Source: JAWKIW01 sp041394145 (GTDB lineage Bacteria; Actinomycetota; Acidimicrobiia; Acidimicrobiales; Acidimicrobilacustridaceae). Taken from it: a stretch of 64,000 bases of DNA. Position numbers and translations under genes: made by a program. Shown here in pieces: positions 1-10,430 of this stretch (the first letter of the stretch is position 1; each line of letters starts with the position of its first letter). The stretch covers positions 1 through 64,000 of the forward strand of contig JAWKIW010000014.1 in NCBI GenBank assembly GCA_041394145.1. The letters run 5' to 3'. The notes below the pieces were generated by a model. That model saw only the letters and a list, made by a program, of their open reading frames with translations, made no database searches and was not told the origin of the DNA.

Positions 1-150
1 TCGAACCGCGAGCCCGTTGAGTGGCTCGCCTTGATGGCCGACCCGCTCCTCGCCCAGTCCGCTGTCGACCGGCTCAAGTCCGCCGCCTACGAGCTCGTCG
101 TCGACGGCGACAGCTACCGCAACCGACAGAAGCCCACCCTCACCACTTGA
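1..150 (+). CDS. istB: IS21-family helper ATPase IstB, C-terminal fragment
   Basis: The frame is open from base 1 and ends at the TGA closing at 150, leaving about 49 residues. They match the end of IstB helper ATPases: a helix reading EWLALMADPLLAQSAVDRL and then the closing family signature DGDSYRNRQ. IstB partners the IstA transposase of IS21-type elements, loading it on target DNA. The AAA+ nucleotide-binding part lies off the left edge, so it cannot be judged whether the element is intact. The fragment lies about 430 bp from a tRNA gene. Family call is from the visible motif only. Confidence 0.75.
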   Translation, partial: SNREPVEWLALMADPLLAQSAVDRLKSAAYELVVDGDSYRNRQKPTLTT

Positions 151-585
151 CCGACCCGTCGTCCGCGGCGAGCATCACGCCGCCGACGTCAACACCACCC
201 GCCGGTGGTCCCATGCACCTGGCGGAACCCCGGTCCGTTGCAGCTGGCGAGCGACAGGCCCCTGGTTCCGCGCGCCGATGGGCCGTTCAGCCCGGCTCAT
301 ATCGAAGTGGGACAACCCTTGCATCTTGACGCTCCACGCCGATGACGCCCTGGCCTGGAGACGCTCACTTGGAGAGCCGCTGCTGGTCACAGCCGCCGTC
401 ACTGCGATCGCTCGCGTGGCCTCGAGGGATGGTCCGCCATGGTCCGACGCCACACCACGACGACCCCCCTTCCCACGCTCTACCCATGAGCGACGGCCAA
501 CCTCGGTCAATTCGGGTTGCTGGCGGTCAGCAGCGGTCACGAGCGCAACTGCTAACTTCCCAGGTCAGAGGTCGTTTTCTGCTAG
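151..585. other. non-coding stretch with probable IS21 right end
   Basis: No convincing gene is seen between the istB stop and the tRNA. Bases 304-314 read GAAGTGGGACA; IS21-family elements end in 5'-TGT...ACA-3', so the right terminus may be at about 314. This is inference, because the left end that should carry the inverted copy is outside the window. From 315 to 585 I see no promoter-gene pair, strong hairpin or repeat. Confidence 0.35.
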
Positions 586-657
586 CGCCCTCGGCAGGAT
601 TCGAACCTGCGCACACGGCTCCGGAGGCCGATGCTCTATCCCCTGAGCTACGAGGGC
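586..657 (-). tRNA. tRNA-Arg (anticodon CCG)
   Basis: Read on the minus strand this folds as a full cloverleaf: acceptor stem GCCCTCG/CGAGGGC, D-arm with GCTC/GAGC, seven-base anticodon loop CTCCGGA giving anticodon CCG, and T-arm CAGG-TTCGAAT-CCTG. The discriminator base is G at 586. CCA is not encoded. It decodes the CGG arginine codon, common in this high-GC genome. The gene has its own unit, opposite to argS, which supplies the enzyme that charges it. Confidence 0.95.
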
Positions 658-750
658 GGGGCATCGCAGGTTAGCGCGGGTCCCGGTGGTCGCCGGCTCC
701 CGGTTCGGCCCCGTGGTCCGCCGCGGTGCGGTGGTCCTCGTCGAACGGGC

Positions 751-780
751 TTCGAGCGAGGCCGAGCGCGCCGGTAGGCT
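751..780 (+). promoter_or_regulatory. probable promoter of argS
   Basis: TTCGAG (751-756) and TAGGCT (775-780) are separated by 18 bases, matching the TAGGNT-type -10 boxes seen repeatedly in this window. It would give a leader of about 45 bases before the argS start and its AGGAG site at 821-825. Confidence 0.4.
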
Positions 781-831
781 CGCCCGGCACCGCCCCCGTT
801 CGCCATCGCCCGCGCGCCGAAGGAGCCCCTC

Positions 832-2440
832 TTGATCCGCGACCAGCTCGCCGAGGCCCTGCGGGCCACGCTGTCGTCGCTCGAGGTCGAGCCCCTGCCC
901 GCGGCCATCCACCTCGAGCGGCCGGCCCGACGCGAGCACGGCGACTGGTCGTCGAACGTGGCGCTGGCCGCGGGCAAGAAGGCGGGCTGGAACCCGCGCG
1001 AGCTGGCCGGCAAGGTGGCCGAGATCCTGGGCACGGCGCCGCCGCCGCACGTCGCCGCCGTGGAGGTCGCCGGGCCGGGCTTCATCAACTTCCGCCTGCA
1101 CGACTCGTGGTTGCACGAGCTGCTGCGCGAAGGTCGTGGTGTCGGGTCCCGACGGCTACGCCCGGCCCGACCTCGGCGAGGGCCGGCGGGTCGACGTCGA
1201 GTGGGTGAGCGCCAACCCGACGGGGCCGTTGCACGCCGGCCACGGCCGCAACGCCTGCTATGGCGACTCGGTCGTGCGCCTGCTCGAGCGCACCGGCCAC
1301 GCCGTCACCCGGGAGTACTACCTGAACGACCGCGGCACCCAGATGTTCACCTTCGCCGCCTCGTTGGCTGCCCGGGCGAAGGGCGAGGAGCCGCCCGAGG
1401 ACGGCTACCACGGCCAGTACGTGCGCGACTGGGCGGCCGAGATGCCCGCCGACGCCGACCCGCTCGAGTGGGGCGAGGCCCGGGCCATCGCCGACCACCG
1501 CGAGGTGCTCGGGACCATGGGCATCACCTTCGACGTGTGGTTCTCCGAGCGGTCCCTGCTCGCCACCGGCGCCATCGAGGCCACCCTCGACGACCTGCGG
1601 GGCCGCGACATGGCCTACGACGCGGACGGCGCGGTGTGGCTGCGGTCGACCGCCTTCGGCGACGACAAGGACCGGGTCCTCGTCAAGAGCGACGGCGAGC
1701 TGACCTACCTCACCCCCGACATCGCCTACCACCGCGACAAGTTCGCCCGCGGGTTCGACCTCCTCGTCGACGTCTGGGGCGCCGACCACCACGGCTACGT
1801 CCCCCGGATGAAGGCCGCCATCGAGGCCCTCGGGCACGACCCCGACGAGCTCGAGGTCGCCCTCACCCAGCTCGTGAAGCTGGTGCGCGGCGGCGAGGAG
1901 GTGCGCCTGTCGAAGCGCACCGGCGACATCATCGAGCTGCGAGAGGTGCTCGACGAGGTCGGGCCGGACGCGGCCCGCCTCACGTTCCTGCTGCAGTCCA
2001 TCGACACCACGCTCGTCTTCGACTTCGACGTGGTGAAGAGCCAGGCGATGGACAACCCCGTCTTCTACGTGCAGATGGCCCACGCCCGGATCCGCTCGAT
2101 CAACCGGGTCGCGGCCGAGCGCGGCGTCAGCCGCCGGGCGCTCGACGAGGTCGACCTGTCGGTGCTGACCCACGAGCGCGAGCTCGAGGTCCTGCGGGCG
2201 CTGTCCGAGCTGCCCGACGTGGTGGCGCTGGCGGCCAAGGAGCGGGCCCCGCACAAGGTGGCCACGTGGGTGCGCGAGCTGGCGGGAACGGTGCACGGCT
2301 TCTACCACGACTGCTACGTGCTCGGGGAGGGGATCCCACCCGAGCTGACCCAGGCCCGGCTCTGGCTGGTCGAGGCGGCAGAGGTGGGGCTCAAGATCGG
2401 GCTCGACCTGCTCGGGGTGTCCGCCCCCGAGCAGCTGTAG
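832..2440 (+). CDS. argS: arginyl-tRNA synthetase (frameshifted in this assembly)
   Basis: Class I aminoacyl-tRNA synthetase that charges tRNA-Arg. A TTG start at 832 sits six bases behind AGGAG. The N-terminal tRNA-binding part reads up to about 1130 in one frame; the rest is one frame over, beginning VVVSGPDGY. One surplus base near 1131 (gaaGgtcgtg) explains it. The catalytic core has the HIGH-type motif PTGPLHAGHGRN, the KMSK-type motif VRLSKRTGD and a C-terminal DALR anticodon-binding region. Repaired length is about 535 residues, normal for ArgS. The gene is essential, so a sequencing or assembly error is more likely than a real break. It heads the argS-lysA-hom-thrC order conserved in actinobacteria. 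Confidence 0.93.
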
Positions 2441-2457
2441 GCCAGGGGGTCGCTGCG

Positions 2458-3740
2458 GTGGCCGGTCCCGTCCCGTGGTCGCTGCTGCCCGACCACGCCG
2501 GCGTCGACGACGACGGGCTGGTGCTCGCCGGGGTGGGCTGGCGCGAGCTGGTGGCCGAGTTCGGCACCCCGCTGTTCGTCTACGACGAGGCGCACCTGCG
2601 GGCGCGGTGCCGCGAGGCCGTCGACGCCTTCGGTCCGGGGGTCAACTACGCGACCAAGGCGTTCCTGTGCACCGCGATGGCCCGACTCGCCCACGACGAG
2701 GGCATGCACCTCGACGTGTCGACCGGCGGCGAGTACGCCGTGGCCCGGGCTGCCGGCGTGCCCGCGTCGGCGCTGGTGCTGCACGGCAACAACAAGTCCG
2801 CCGACGAGCTGCGCGTGGCTCTCGCCGAGGGGATCGGTCGCATCGTGGTCGACTCCTTCGACGAGCTCGACCGCATCGAGGCCCTCGTCGCCGAGGGCCT
2901 GCCCCCGCCGCCGGTGCTGGTGCGCCTCACGCCCGGCATCGAGGCGCACACCCACGAGTACGTCCAGACCGGCCAGGAGGACTCCAAGTTCGGCTTCGGC
3001 GTGCGGTCGGGGGCCGCCGAGGCCGCCGTGCGCCGGGCGCAGGCGTCGCCGGCCATGGTCCTCGTGGGCCTGCACGCCCACATCGGCAGCCAGATCTTCG
3101 ACGCCGAGTTCTTCGAGCGCCGTCGGCGTGCTCGCCCCGTGGTTCGACGCGCACGACCTCGACGAGCTCTCGGTCGGCGGTGGCATCGGCGTCGCCTACG
3201 TCGAGGGCGAGGAGGCGCCGACCATCGCCGAGTGGGCCGGCGCGGTGCACCGGGCGGCCGCCGCCCACGGCATCACCGCACGGGTGACCGCCGAGCCGGG
3301 CCGGGCCGTCGTGGCGCAGGCGGCGGTCACGCTGTACACGGTGGGCACCGTGAAGGACATCCCGGGCGTGCGCACCTACGTCGCCGTCGACGGAGGCATG
3401 AGCGACAACCCCCGCCCGGTCCTGTACGGCAGCGGCTACGAGACCTTCCTGGCCCGGGCTCCCGAGGCCGCGCGGCCGACGACCGTGACCGTGGTGGGCA
3501 AGCACTGCGAGTCGGGTGACGTGCTCGTCCGCGACGGGGCCGTGCCGTCCGACCTGGTCGTGGGTGACGTCCTCGCCACCCCCGTCACGGGCGCGTACGG
3601 CCACTCCATGGGCTCGAACTACAACAAGGTCCCGCGCCCGGCGGTGGTGTTCGTGCGCGAGGGCGACGCCCGCCTGGTCGTGCGCCGCGAGACGGCCGAC
3701 GACCTGTTGCGCAACGACGTCGGCTGGCGCGACGCGCCTC
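2458..3740 (+). CDS. lysA: diaminopimelate decarboxylase (frameshifted, stop not resolved)
   Basis: PLP enzyme making L-lysine from meso-diaminopimelate. A GTG start at 2458 lies 17 bases after argS with AGGGGG upstream. The PLP lysine is in NYATKAFL; further family motifs are LHGNNKS, LHAHIGSQ, AEPGRAVV and GKHCESGDVL. The frame changes near 3120 (gagcgcCgtcggc), where one extra or two missing bases are needed for a normal barrel. The reading ends naturally around RRETADDLLRNDVG near 3725-3740, but no stop follows in that frame, which runs on into hom. The stop is therefore probably hidden by another error. Expected length of about 425 residues fits the family. Confidence 0.9.
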
Positions 3741-3755
3741 ATCGGGGCCGCGACG

Positions 3756-3860
3756 ACCGGCCGGCCCGAGCCGGCCGGTCCCTCCCGCTCCGGTTGTCCG
3801 GAAGGGGGCGGCGGAGGGGACCGGCCGGCCGCCGGCCGGTGATGGCGAGGACCGGCCGGC
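3756..3860 (+). repeat. cluster of ACCGGCCGGC inverted repeats between lysA and hom
   Basis: Two hairpins share the same ten-base arms (ACCGGCCGGC / GCCGGCCGGT): 3756-3779 with a four-base loop and 3820-3840 with a one-base gap between the arms. A fifth, unpaired copy of the arm is at 3851-3860. No T-run follows, so they are not classical intrinsic terminators. They could mark the lysA transcript end, be a REP-like element, or act before hom. The rest of the gap to 4047 is very G-rich and then unusually AT-rich at 3980-4030. Confidence 0.6.
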
Positions 3861-4060
3861 GGTGCCCGCCCCGGGCGGGACGGAGGGAGGGGCGGGCGGC
3901 CGGGGAGGGCGGTCGGTGCCCGCTGTGGGTGCGACGGCCGGCCTCCGGCGACACCGTAGACCGGGAGAGGCGAGGATGCAATGAGAAGAGCGAGAAACAC
4001 CAGAAAATGACTGAAGATGTACCGAGGGCGATCAGTTCCGGCTGCACTAGCCTCGCCGCC

Positions 4061-5363
4061 GTGGACGTCCCGGTGGTTCGTGTCGGCCTCCTCGGCTGTG
4101 GGACGGTCGGCGCCGCGCTGGTCGGCCTGCTGGCCGTCGAGGCCGACGCCATCGCGGCGCGGACCGGCCTGCGGTTCGAGATCACGCGTCGCGGTGCGCG
4201 ACCTCGGCCGGGACCGGGGCGTGGAGCTGGCGCCGGGGTGCTGACCGCCGACCCGGGCACGGTGGTCACCGCGCCCGACGTCGACGTGGTGGTGGAGACC
4301 ATGGGCGGGGTCGAGCCCACCGGCGAGCTGCTGCTGGCCGCCGTCAAGGCCGGGAAGCCGGTGGTGACGGCCAACAAGGAGCTGCTCGCCACCGAGGGGG
4401 CCGAGCTGCTCGCCGCCGCCGAGGCGGCCGGCGTCGACCTGCTGTTCGAGGCGGCCGTGGCCGGCGGGATCCCGCTGGTCCGGCCGGTGCGCGAGCCTGC
4501 TCGGTGAGCCGATCCGGCGCATCCTCGGCATCGTCAACGGCACCACCAACTACATCCTCACCAGGATGACCGAGGAGGGTGCCGACTACGCCGAGGCGCT
4601 GGCCGAAGCCCAGCGGCTCGGCTTCGCGGAGGCCGACCCCACCGCCGACGTCGAGGGGTACGACGCCGGGGCCAAGATCGCCATCCTCGCCTCGATCGCC
4701 TTCGGCGCCGAGGTCGCGGCCGGCGACGTGCACCACGAGGGCATCTCGGGCATCACCGCCGACGACATCGCCTACGCCACCCGCACGGGCCACGTCATCA
4801 AGCTGCTGGCGGTCGCCGAGCACGACCCGACCGCCGGGACGCAGGCGCCGATCGCGGTGCGCGTCCACCCCGTGCTGGTGCCGGCGACGCATCCCCTGGC
4901 GGCCGTGCGCGAGAGCTTCAACGCGGTGTTCGTGCAGGGCGATGCCGTGGGCGACCTCATGTTCTACGGCCGAGGCGCCGGTGGCGATCCCACGGCCAGC
5001 GCGGTGCTCGGCGACCTGATCGACGCCTCGGTCAACCTCCGCCGGGGCACCCACGCCACCATCGGGACCCTCGTCCCGGCGGTGATCGCCCCGATCGACG
5101 AGCTGGTCTCGGCGTACTACGTGTGCCTCGACGTGGCCGACCGCCCGGGGGTGCTGGCCACCGTCGCCGGCGTGTTCGGCGAGCACGGGGTGTCGATCTC
5201 GTCGATGGAGCAGGAGGGCCTCGGCGACGACGCCCAGCTCATGTTCATCACCCACCTCGCGGTCGAGCGCGACCTGCAGGCCACCCTCGAGGGGCTGCGG
5301 GCGCTGCCGGAGGTGCGCCGCGTCGGCAGCGTCATCCGCGTGCTGGCACCGGACCGACCGTGA
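4061..5363 (+). CDS. hom: homoserine dehydrogenase (three frameshifts in this assembly)
   Basis: NAD(P)-dependent reduction of aspartate semialdehyde to homoserine, the branch point to threonine and methionine. The GTG start at 4061 follows a TAGCCT -10 box (4048-4053) by seven bases, so the transcript is probably leaderless. The nucleotide-binding motif GLLGCGTVG, VVTANKELLA, the catalytic NGTTNYIL and GFAEADPTADVEGYDAGAK are present, followed by a C-terminal ACT domain (DVADRPGVLATVAGVFGEHG) for feedback control. The frame moves near 4190, back near 4238 and again near 4490, all at short G/C runs. Repaired length of about 433 residues is normal. The stop overlaps the thrC start by four bases (GTGA). 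Confidence 0.92.
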
Positions 5364-6778
5364 GGTACGTCTCCACGCGGGGCGCGGCGCCGGTGCTCGG
5401 CTTCGGCGACGTGCTGCTCACCGGCCTGGCGCGCGACGGCGGGCTGTACGTGCCCGAGGCGTGGCCGACCTTGGCACCCCCGGCGCTCGACCGCTTCGGC
5501 GACCTCCCCTACGCCGAGGCCGCGCTCGAGGTGATGTGGCCCTTCGTCGAGGGCGCGTCGAGCGGGGCGATCGAGCCGATCCACCGGGACCGCTTCGCCG
5601 AGCTGGTCCGGGACGCCTACGCCACCTTCGACGACCCCGAGGTGGTGCCGCTGCGCGACCTGGGCGGTGGCATGTGGCTGGCCGAGCTGTTCCACGGGCC
5701 GACCCTGGCGTTCAAGGACATCGCCCTGCAGCTGGTGGGGCGCCTGTTCGACGACGAGCTGTCCCGGCGCGGCGAGCGGGTCACCATCGTCGGCGCCACC
5801 TCCGGTGACACGGGATCGGCGGCGATCGAGGCCTGCCGCGACCGCGACGCCATCGAGATCTTCATCCTCCATCCGGCTGGGCGCACCAGCGAGGTGCAGC
5901 GTCGGCAGATGACGACCATCGACTCGGCGAACGTGCACAACATCGCGATCGAGGGCACCTTCGACGACTGCCAGGACCTGGTCAAGGCCCTGTTCGCCGA
6001 CGAGGCGTTCCGCGACCGCGTGCACCTGTCGGCGGTCAACTCGATCAACTGGGCGCGCGTGATGGCCCAGACCGTCTACTACGTGCCGGCCGCGGCGCGG
6101 CTCGGCCGGGGCCGGTCGCCCGTCGCCGTCGCCGTGCCGACCGGCAACTTCGGCAACGTGTTCGCCGGGTACGGCGCGCAGCGGATGGGCACGCCGATCA
6201 GCCAGCTCGTCATCGGTTCCAACCGCAACGACATCCTCACCCGCTTCCTCGAGACCGGTGCCATGACCATCGCCGAGGTGCACCCCACGCTGAGCCCGAG
6301 CATGGACATCCAGGTCTCGTCGAACTTCGAGCGCCTGCTGTTCGAGCTGTACGGCCGCGACGGGGTCGCCGTCGCCGAGCTGATGGCCGAGTTCCGCGAC
6401 ACGGGCACCATGACCTTGGCCGCCGACCGCACCGCGGTGCTGCGCGAGCAGTGGTCGGGCGAGCGCGTCGACGACCGCCAGACCACCGAGATCATCGCTC
6501 GCACCTACGAGACGACCGGCGTGCTGCTCGACCCCCACACCGCCGTCGGGCTCGGGGCGGCGGTGGCGTGCCGGCGCGACCCGACCGTGCCGATGGTCAC
6601 CATGGCGACGGCGCACCCCGCCAAGTTCCCCGACGCCGTCGAGGCCGCCACCGGCGTCCGTCCACCGCTGCCGGCGCGCCTCGCCGACCTGTTCGAGCGG
6701 CCCGAGCGCTACGACGTGCTGCCCGACGACCTCGACGGGCTGCGGGCCCACATCGACGCCACCCTGGCCGGTCGGTGA
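5360..6778 (+). CDS. thrC: threonine synthase, long form
   Basis: PLP lyase converting O-phosphohomoserine to threonine. The GTG start at 5360 overlaps the hom stop (GTGA), implying translational coupling. At 472 residues it is the long form with the Thr_synth_N domain (RYVSTRGAAPVLGFGDVLLTG). The PLP lysine lies in LAFKDIALQ, and the phosphate loop in ATSGDTGSAA. It needs a phosphorylated homoserine substrate, yet no GHMP homoserine kinase follows; the next gene is the ApgM-family protein instead. The reading frame is intact. Confidence 0.95.
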   Translation: MRYVSTRGAAPVLGFGDVLLTGLARDGGLYVPEAWPTLAPPALDRFGDLPYAEAALEVMWPFVEGASSGAIEPIHRDRFAELVRDAYATFDDPEVVPLRDLGGGMWLAELFHGPTLAFKDIALQLVGRLFDDELSRRGERVTIVGATSGDTGSAAIEACRDRDAIEIFILHPAGRTSEVQRRQMTTIDSANVHNIAIEGTFDDCQDLVKALFADEAFRDRVHLSAVNSINWARVMAQTVYYVPAAARLGRGRSPVAVAVPTGNFGNVFAGYGAQRMGTPISQLVIGSNRNDILTRFLETGAMTIAEVHPTLSPSMDIQVSSNFERLLFELYGRDGVAVAELMAEFRDTGTMTLAADRTAVLREQWSGERVDDRQTTEIIARTYETTGVLLDPHTAVGLGAAVACRRDPTVPMVTMATAHPAKFPDAVEAATGVRPPLPARLADLFERPERYDVLPDDLDGLRAHIDATLAGR

Positions 6779-6887
6779 CGAGCGCCGCACCGGCGGCTCG
6801 TCGAGGTGACCGCAGACCACGCACGATCGACCGCCGGGTGGTCGCCCGACCGGCGCGATCGAGGGGGAGACCTGGCATGATCCATCC

Positions 6888-8033
6888 ATGAAGTACGTGG
6901 TGTGCGTCCCCGACGGCTGCGCCGACGAGCCCGTCGAGCAGCTCGGCGGTCGGACCCCGCTGGAGGTGGCCCACACCCCGGTGCTCGACCGGCTCGCCGC
7001 CGAGGGCGAGGTCGGCCGGGCCGCCGTGATCCCCGAGGGGATGCCGCCGGGCAGCGACGTCGGCAACATGGCGATCTTCGGGTACGACCCGGCCCGCTAC
7101 CACACCGGCCGGGCGCCCATCGAAGCGGCGGCGCTGGGCCTCAAGCTCGCGGCCGACCAGGTCGCCTACCGCTGCAACCTCGTCACGGTCGGCGACGACG
7201 GCACCATGGTCGACTTCGCCGGCGGCCACCCGTCGTCCGACGACGCCCGCAAGGTGGTGGAGGCGCTGCAGGACGAGCTCGGGGGCGAGGTCGAGTTCCA
7301 CCCGGGCGTCGAGTACCGCCACATCGTCGTGGCGCCGGCGTCGTGGGCGGAGGCCGACTGCACTCCGCCGCACGACCTCACCGACAAGCCCGCGGTCTGG
7401 CCGGCGGGACCGGCGGCACCGCAGCTGCGCGACCTGATGGAGGCGTCCCGGCCGGTCGTGGCGCGCTTCGGGCTGGCGGCCAACCAGGTGTGGCTGTGGG
7501 GTCAGGGCTTCCAGCCGCAGATGCCCAGCTTCGCCGACACCTACGGCCTCGACGCCGCCCTGTGCAGCGCCGTCGACCTCGTCCGGGGGCTCGGGGTGCT
7601 CACCGACGTCGAGGTCGTCGACGTCGACGGCATGACCGCCGGCTACGACACCGACTACGCCGCGCAGCGCGAGTGCGCGCTCGACACCCTCGCCGACGGG
7701 GCGGACCTGTTCATCATCCACGTCGAGGCCACCGACGAGGCGGGCCACGCCGGCGATGCCGCCGCCAAGGTCGAGGCCCTCGAGCGCTGGGACCGCCTCA
7801 TCCTCGCCGACCTCGTCGCCGGGCTCGACCGCATGGGGCCGTGGCGGCTCCTGCTGCTGCCCGACCACGCCACGCCGCTGCGGCTGAAGACCCACACCCC
7901 CGAGCCGGTGCCCTACGTGATCGCCGGCACCGGGATCGACGGACCCGGTGGCGCCTACACCGAGGTCGGTGTCGCCGACCGGCCTGCGGTGGCCGGCCAC
8001 CGGCTCATGGCCCGCCTCGTCGCCGCCGGCTGA
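6888..8033 (+). CDS. ApgM-family enzyme, proposed homoserine kinase replacement
   Basis: A 381-residue member of the alkaline phosphatase superfamily, of the archaeal-type cofactor-independent phosphoglycerate mutase (ApgM) branch. Metal-binding and catalytic segments are visible: VPDGCADEP at the N-terminus, the serine nucleophile in PPGSDVGNMAIFGYDP, HVEATDEAGHAGD, and LLLPDHATP near the C-terminus. Known background: ApgM-like genes next to hom and thrC in bacteria lacking thrB have been assigned as non-orthologous homoserine kinases. Here it sits exactly where M. tuberculosis has thrB, between thrC and rho, so that role is favoured over glycolysis. The ATG follows CATGAT (6876-6881) by six bases, so it may have its own leaderless promoter. 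Confidence 0.8.
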   Translation: MKYVVCVPDGCADEPVEQLGGRTPLEVAHTPVLDRLAAEGEVGRAAVIPEGMPPGSDVGNMAIFGYDPARYHTGRAPIEAAALGLKLAADQVAYRCNLVTVGDDGTMVDFAGGHPSSDDARKVVEALQDELGGEVEFHPGVEYRHIVVAPASWAEADCTPPHDLTDKPAVWPAGPAAPQLRDLMEASRPVVARFGLAANQVWLWGQGFQPQMPSFADTYGLDAALCSAVDLVRGLGVLTDVEVVDVDGMTAGYDTDYAAQRECALDTLADGADLFIIHVEATDEAGHAGDAAAKVEALERWDRLILADLVAGLDRMGPWRLLLLPDHATPLRLKTHTPEPVPYVIAGTGIDGPGGAYTEVGVADRPAVAGHRLMARLVAAG

Positions 8034-8090
8034 CGGCCATGCCCGGGCCACCGGGGACCGCACGCGGGGTCGGGCGACGGGTGCCGACGG

Positions 8091-8120
8091 TTGCCCGCCC
8101 GTCGGAGCACCCGGTAGGGT
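8091..8120 (+). promoter_or_regulatory. probable promoter and long leader of rho
   Basis: TTGCCC (8091-8096) and TAGGGT (8115-8120) are 18 bases apart. The transcript would have a leader of about 260 bases before rho. No gene is seen in 8034-8385. Rho is known to repress itself by attenuation in its leader in E. coli, so a long untranslated leader is plausible here; that part is inference. Confidence 0.45.
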
Positions 8121-8385
8121 GACCGCCGTCGTCGCACCGGGGGCTGCTGCACCCTGCGGCTCCCGGACCCCATCCCGGCGCTCGCCGACCGGAGGATCCG
8201 GGCCGCGGAGCACGGTCGGCGGCACCTCCGCCGAGGACCACTCGGCATCCGGCGGCGCCCGGCGCCCACCACGGACCAGCGCCGAGGCACCCGCCGCCTG
8301 ACCTTCCATCCTGCCCAGGCGTCGCCGTGTCCGGCGGCCGCTCCGAGCCGGCAGGGTCCCTCCCACCACACAAGCGAGGTTGTCG

Positions 8386-10092
<1,707 letters not shown>

Positions 10093-10119
10093 GCCGGGCC
10101 ACGTTGGCGCCGGGGGGCC

Positions 10120-10136
10120 TCCCCGGGCACACTGGT
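10120..10136 (+). promoter_or_regulatory. small hairpin between rho and rpmE
   Basis: CCGGGG and CCCCGG can pair around a five-base loop. It lies in the 74-base gap after rho and before rpmE. It could be a weak terminator of rho or a leader element of rpmE; no T-run is present. Confidence 0.35.
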
Positions 10137-10166
10137 CCGTCCCCCGATCGAGCGGAGCGAGTGACG

Positions 10167-10385
10167 ATGAAGGCTGGAATCCACCCCAACTACGTCGTGT
10201 CGACGGTGACGTGCTCGTGCGGCAACACCTTCACGACGCGGTCCACCGAGGCCGAGCTCCACGTCGAGCTGTGCAGCGAGTGCCACCCCTTCTACACGGG
10301 CAAGCAGAAGCTGGTCGACACCGGTGGCCGCATCGAGAAGTTCCAGAAGCGCTACGGATCCCGCGCCCGCAAGGCCAAGGACTGA
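10167..10385 (+). CDS. rpmE: 50S ribosomal protein L31, zinc-binding form
   Basis: A 72-residue protein of the large ribosomal subunit. It is the C+ (zinc) paralogue: cysteines in VTCSCGNTF and ELCSECHPF form the zinc site. The C+ form is usually replaced by a cysteine-free copy under zinc limitation; no such copy is in this window. ATG 10167 is preferred; a GTG two codons upstream at 10161 is possible. Position after rho is the conserved actinobacterial arrangement. Confidence 0.96.
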   Translation: MKAGIHPNYVVSTVTCSCGNTFTTRSTEAELHVELCSECHPFYTGKQKLVDTGGRIEKFQKRYGSRARKAKD

Positions 10386-10430
10386 GCGGGCGGCCCGCCG
10401 TGGCGCGGGCCCCGACGCACTGACCGACCC

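Noticed and set aside
1125..1140. Programmed frameshift in argS
   Set aside because: No slippery heptamer or stimulatory structure is seen, and the other synthetase in the window (metG) is intact. A sequencing error explains it better.
3128..4507. Apparent lysA-hom fusion frame
   Set aside because: The frame simply runs through the GC-rich gap because the lysA stop is lost; hom has its own promoter and start at 4061 and further shifts inside.
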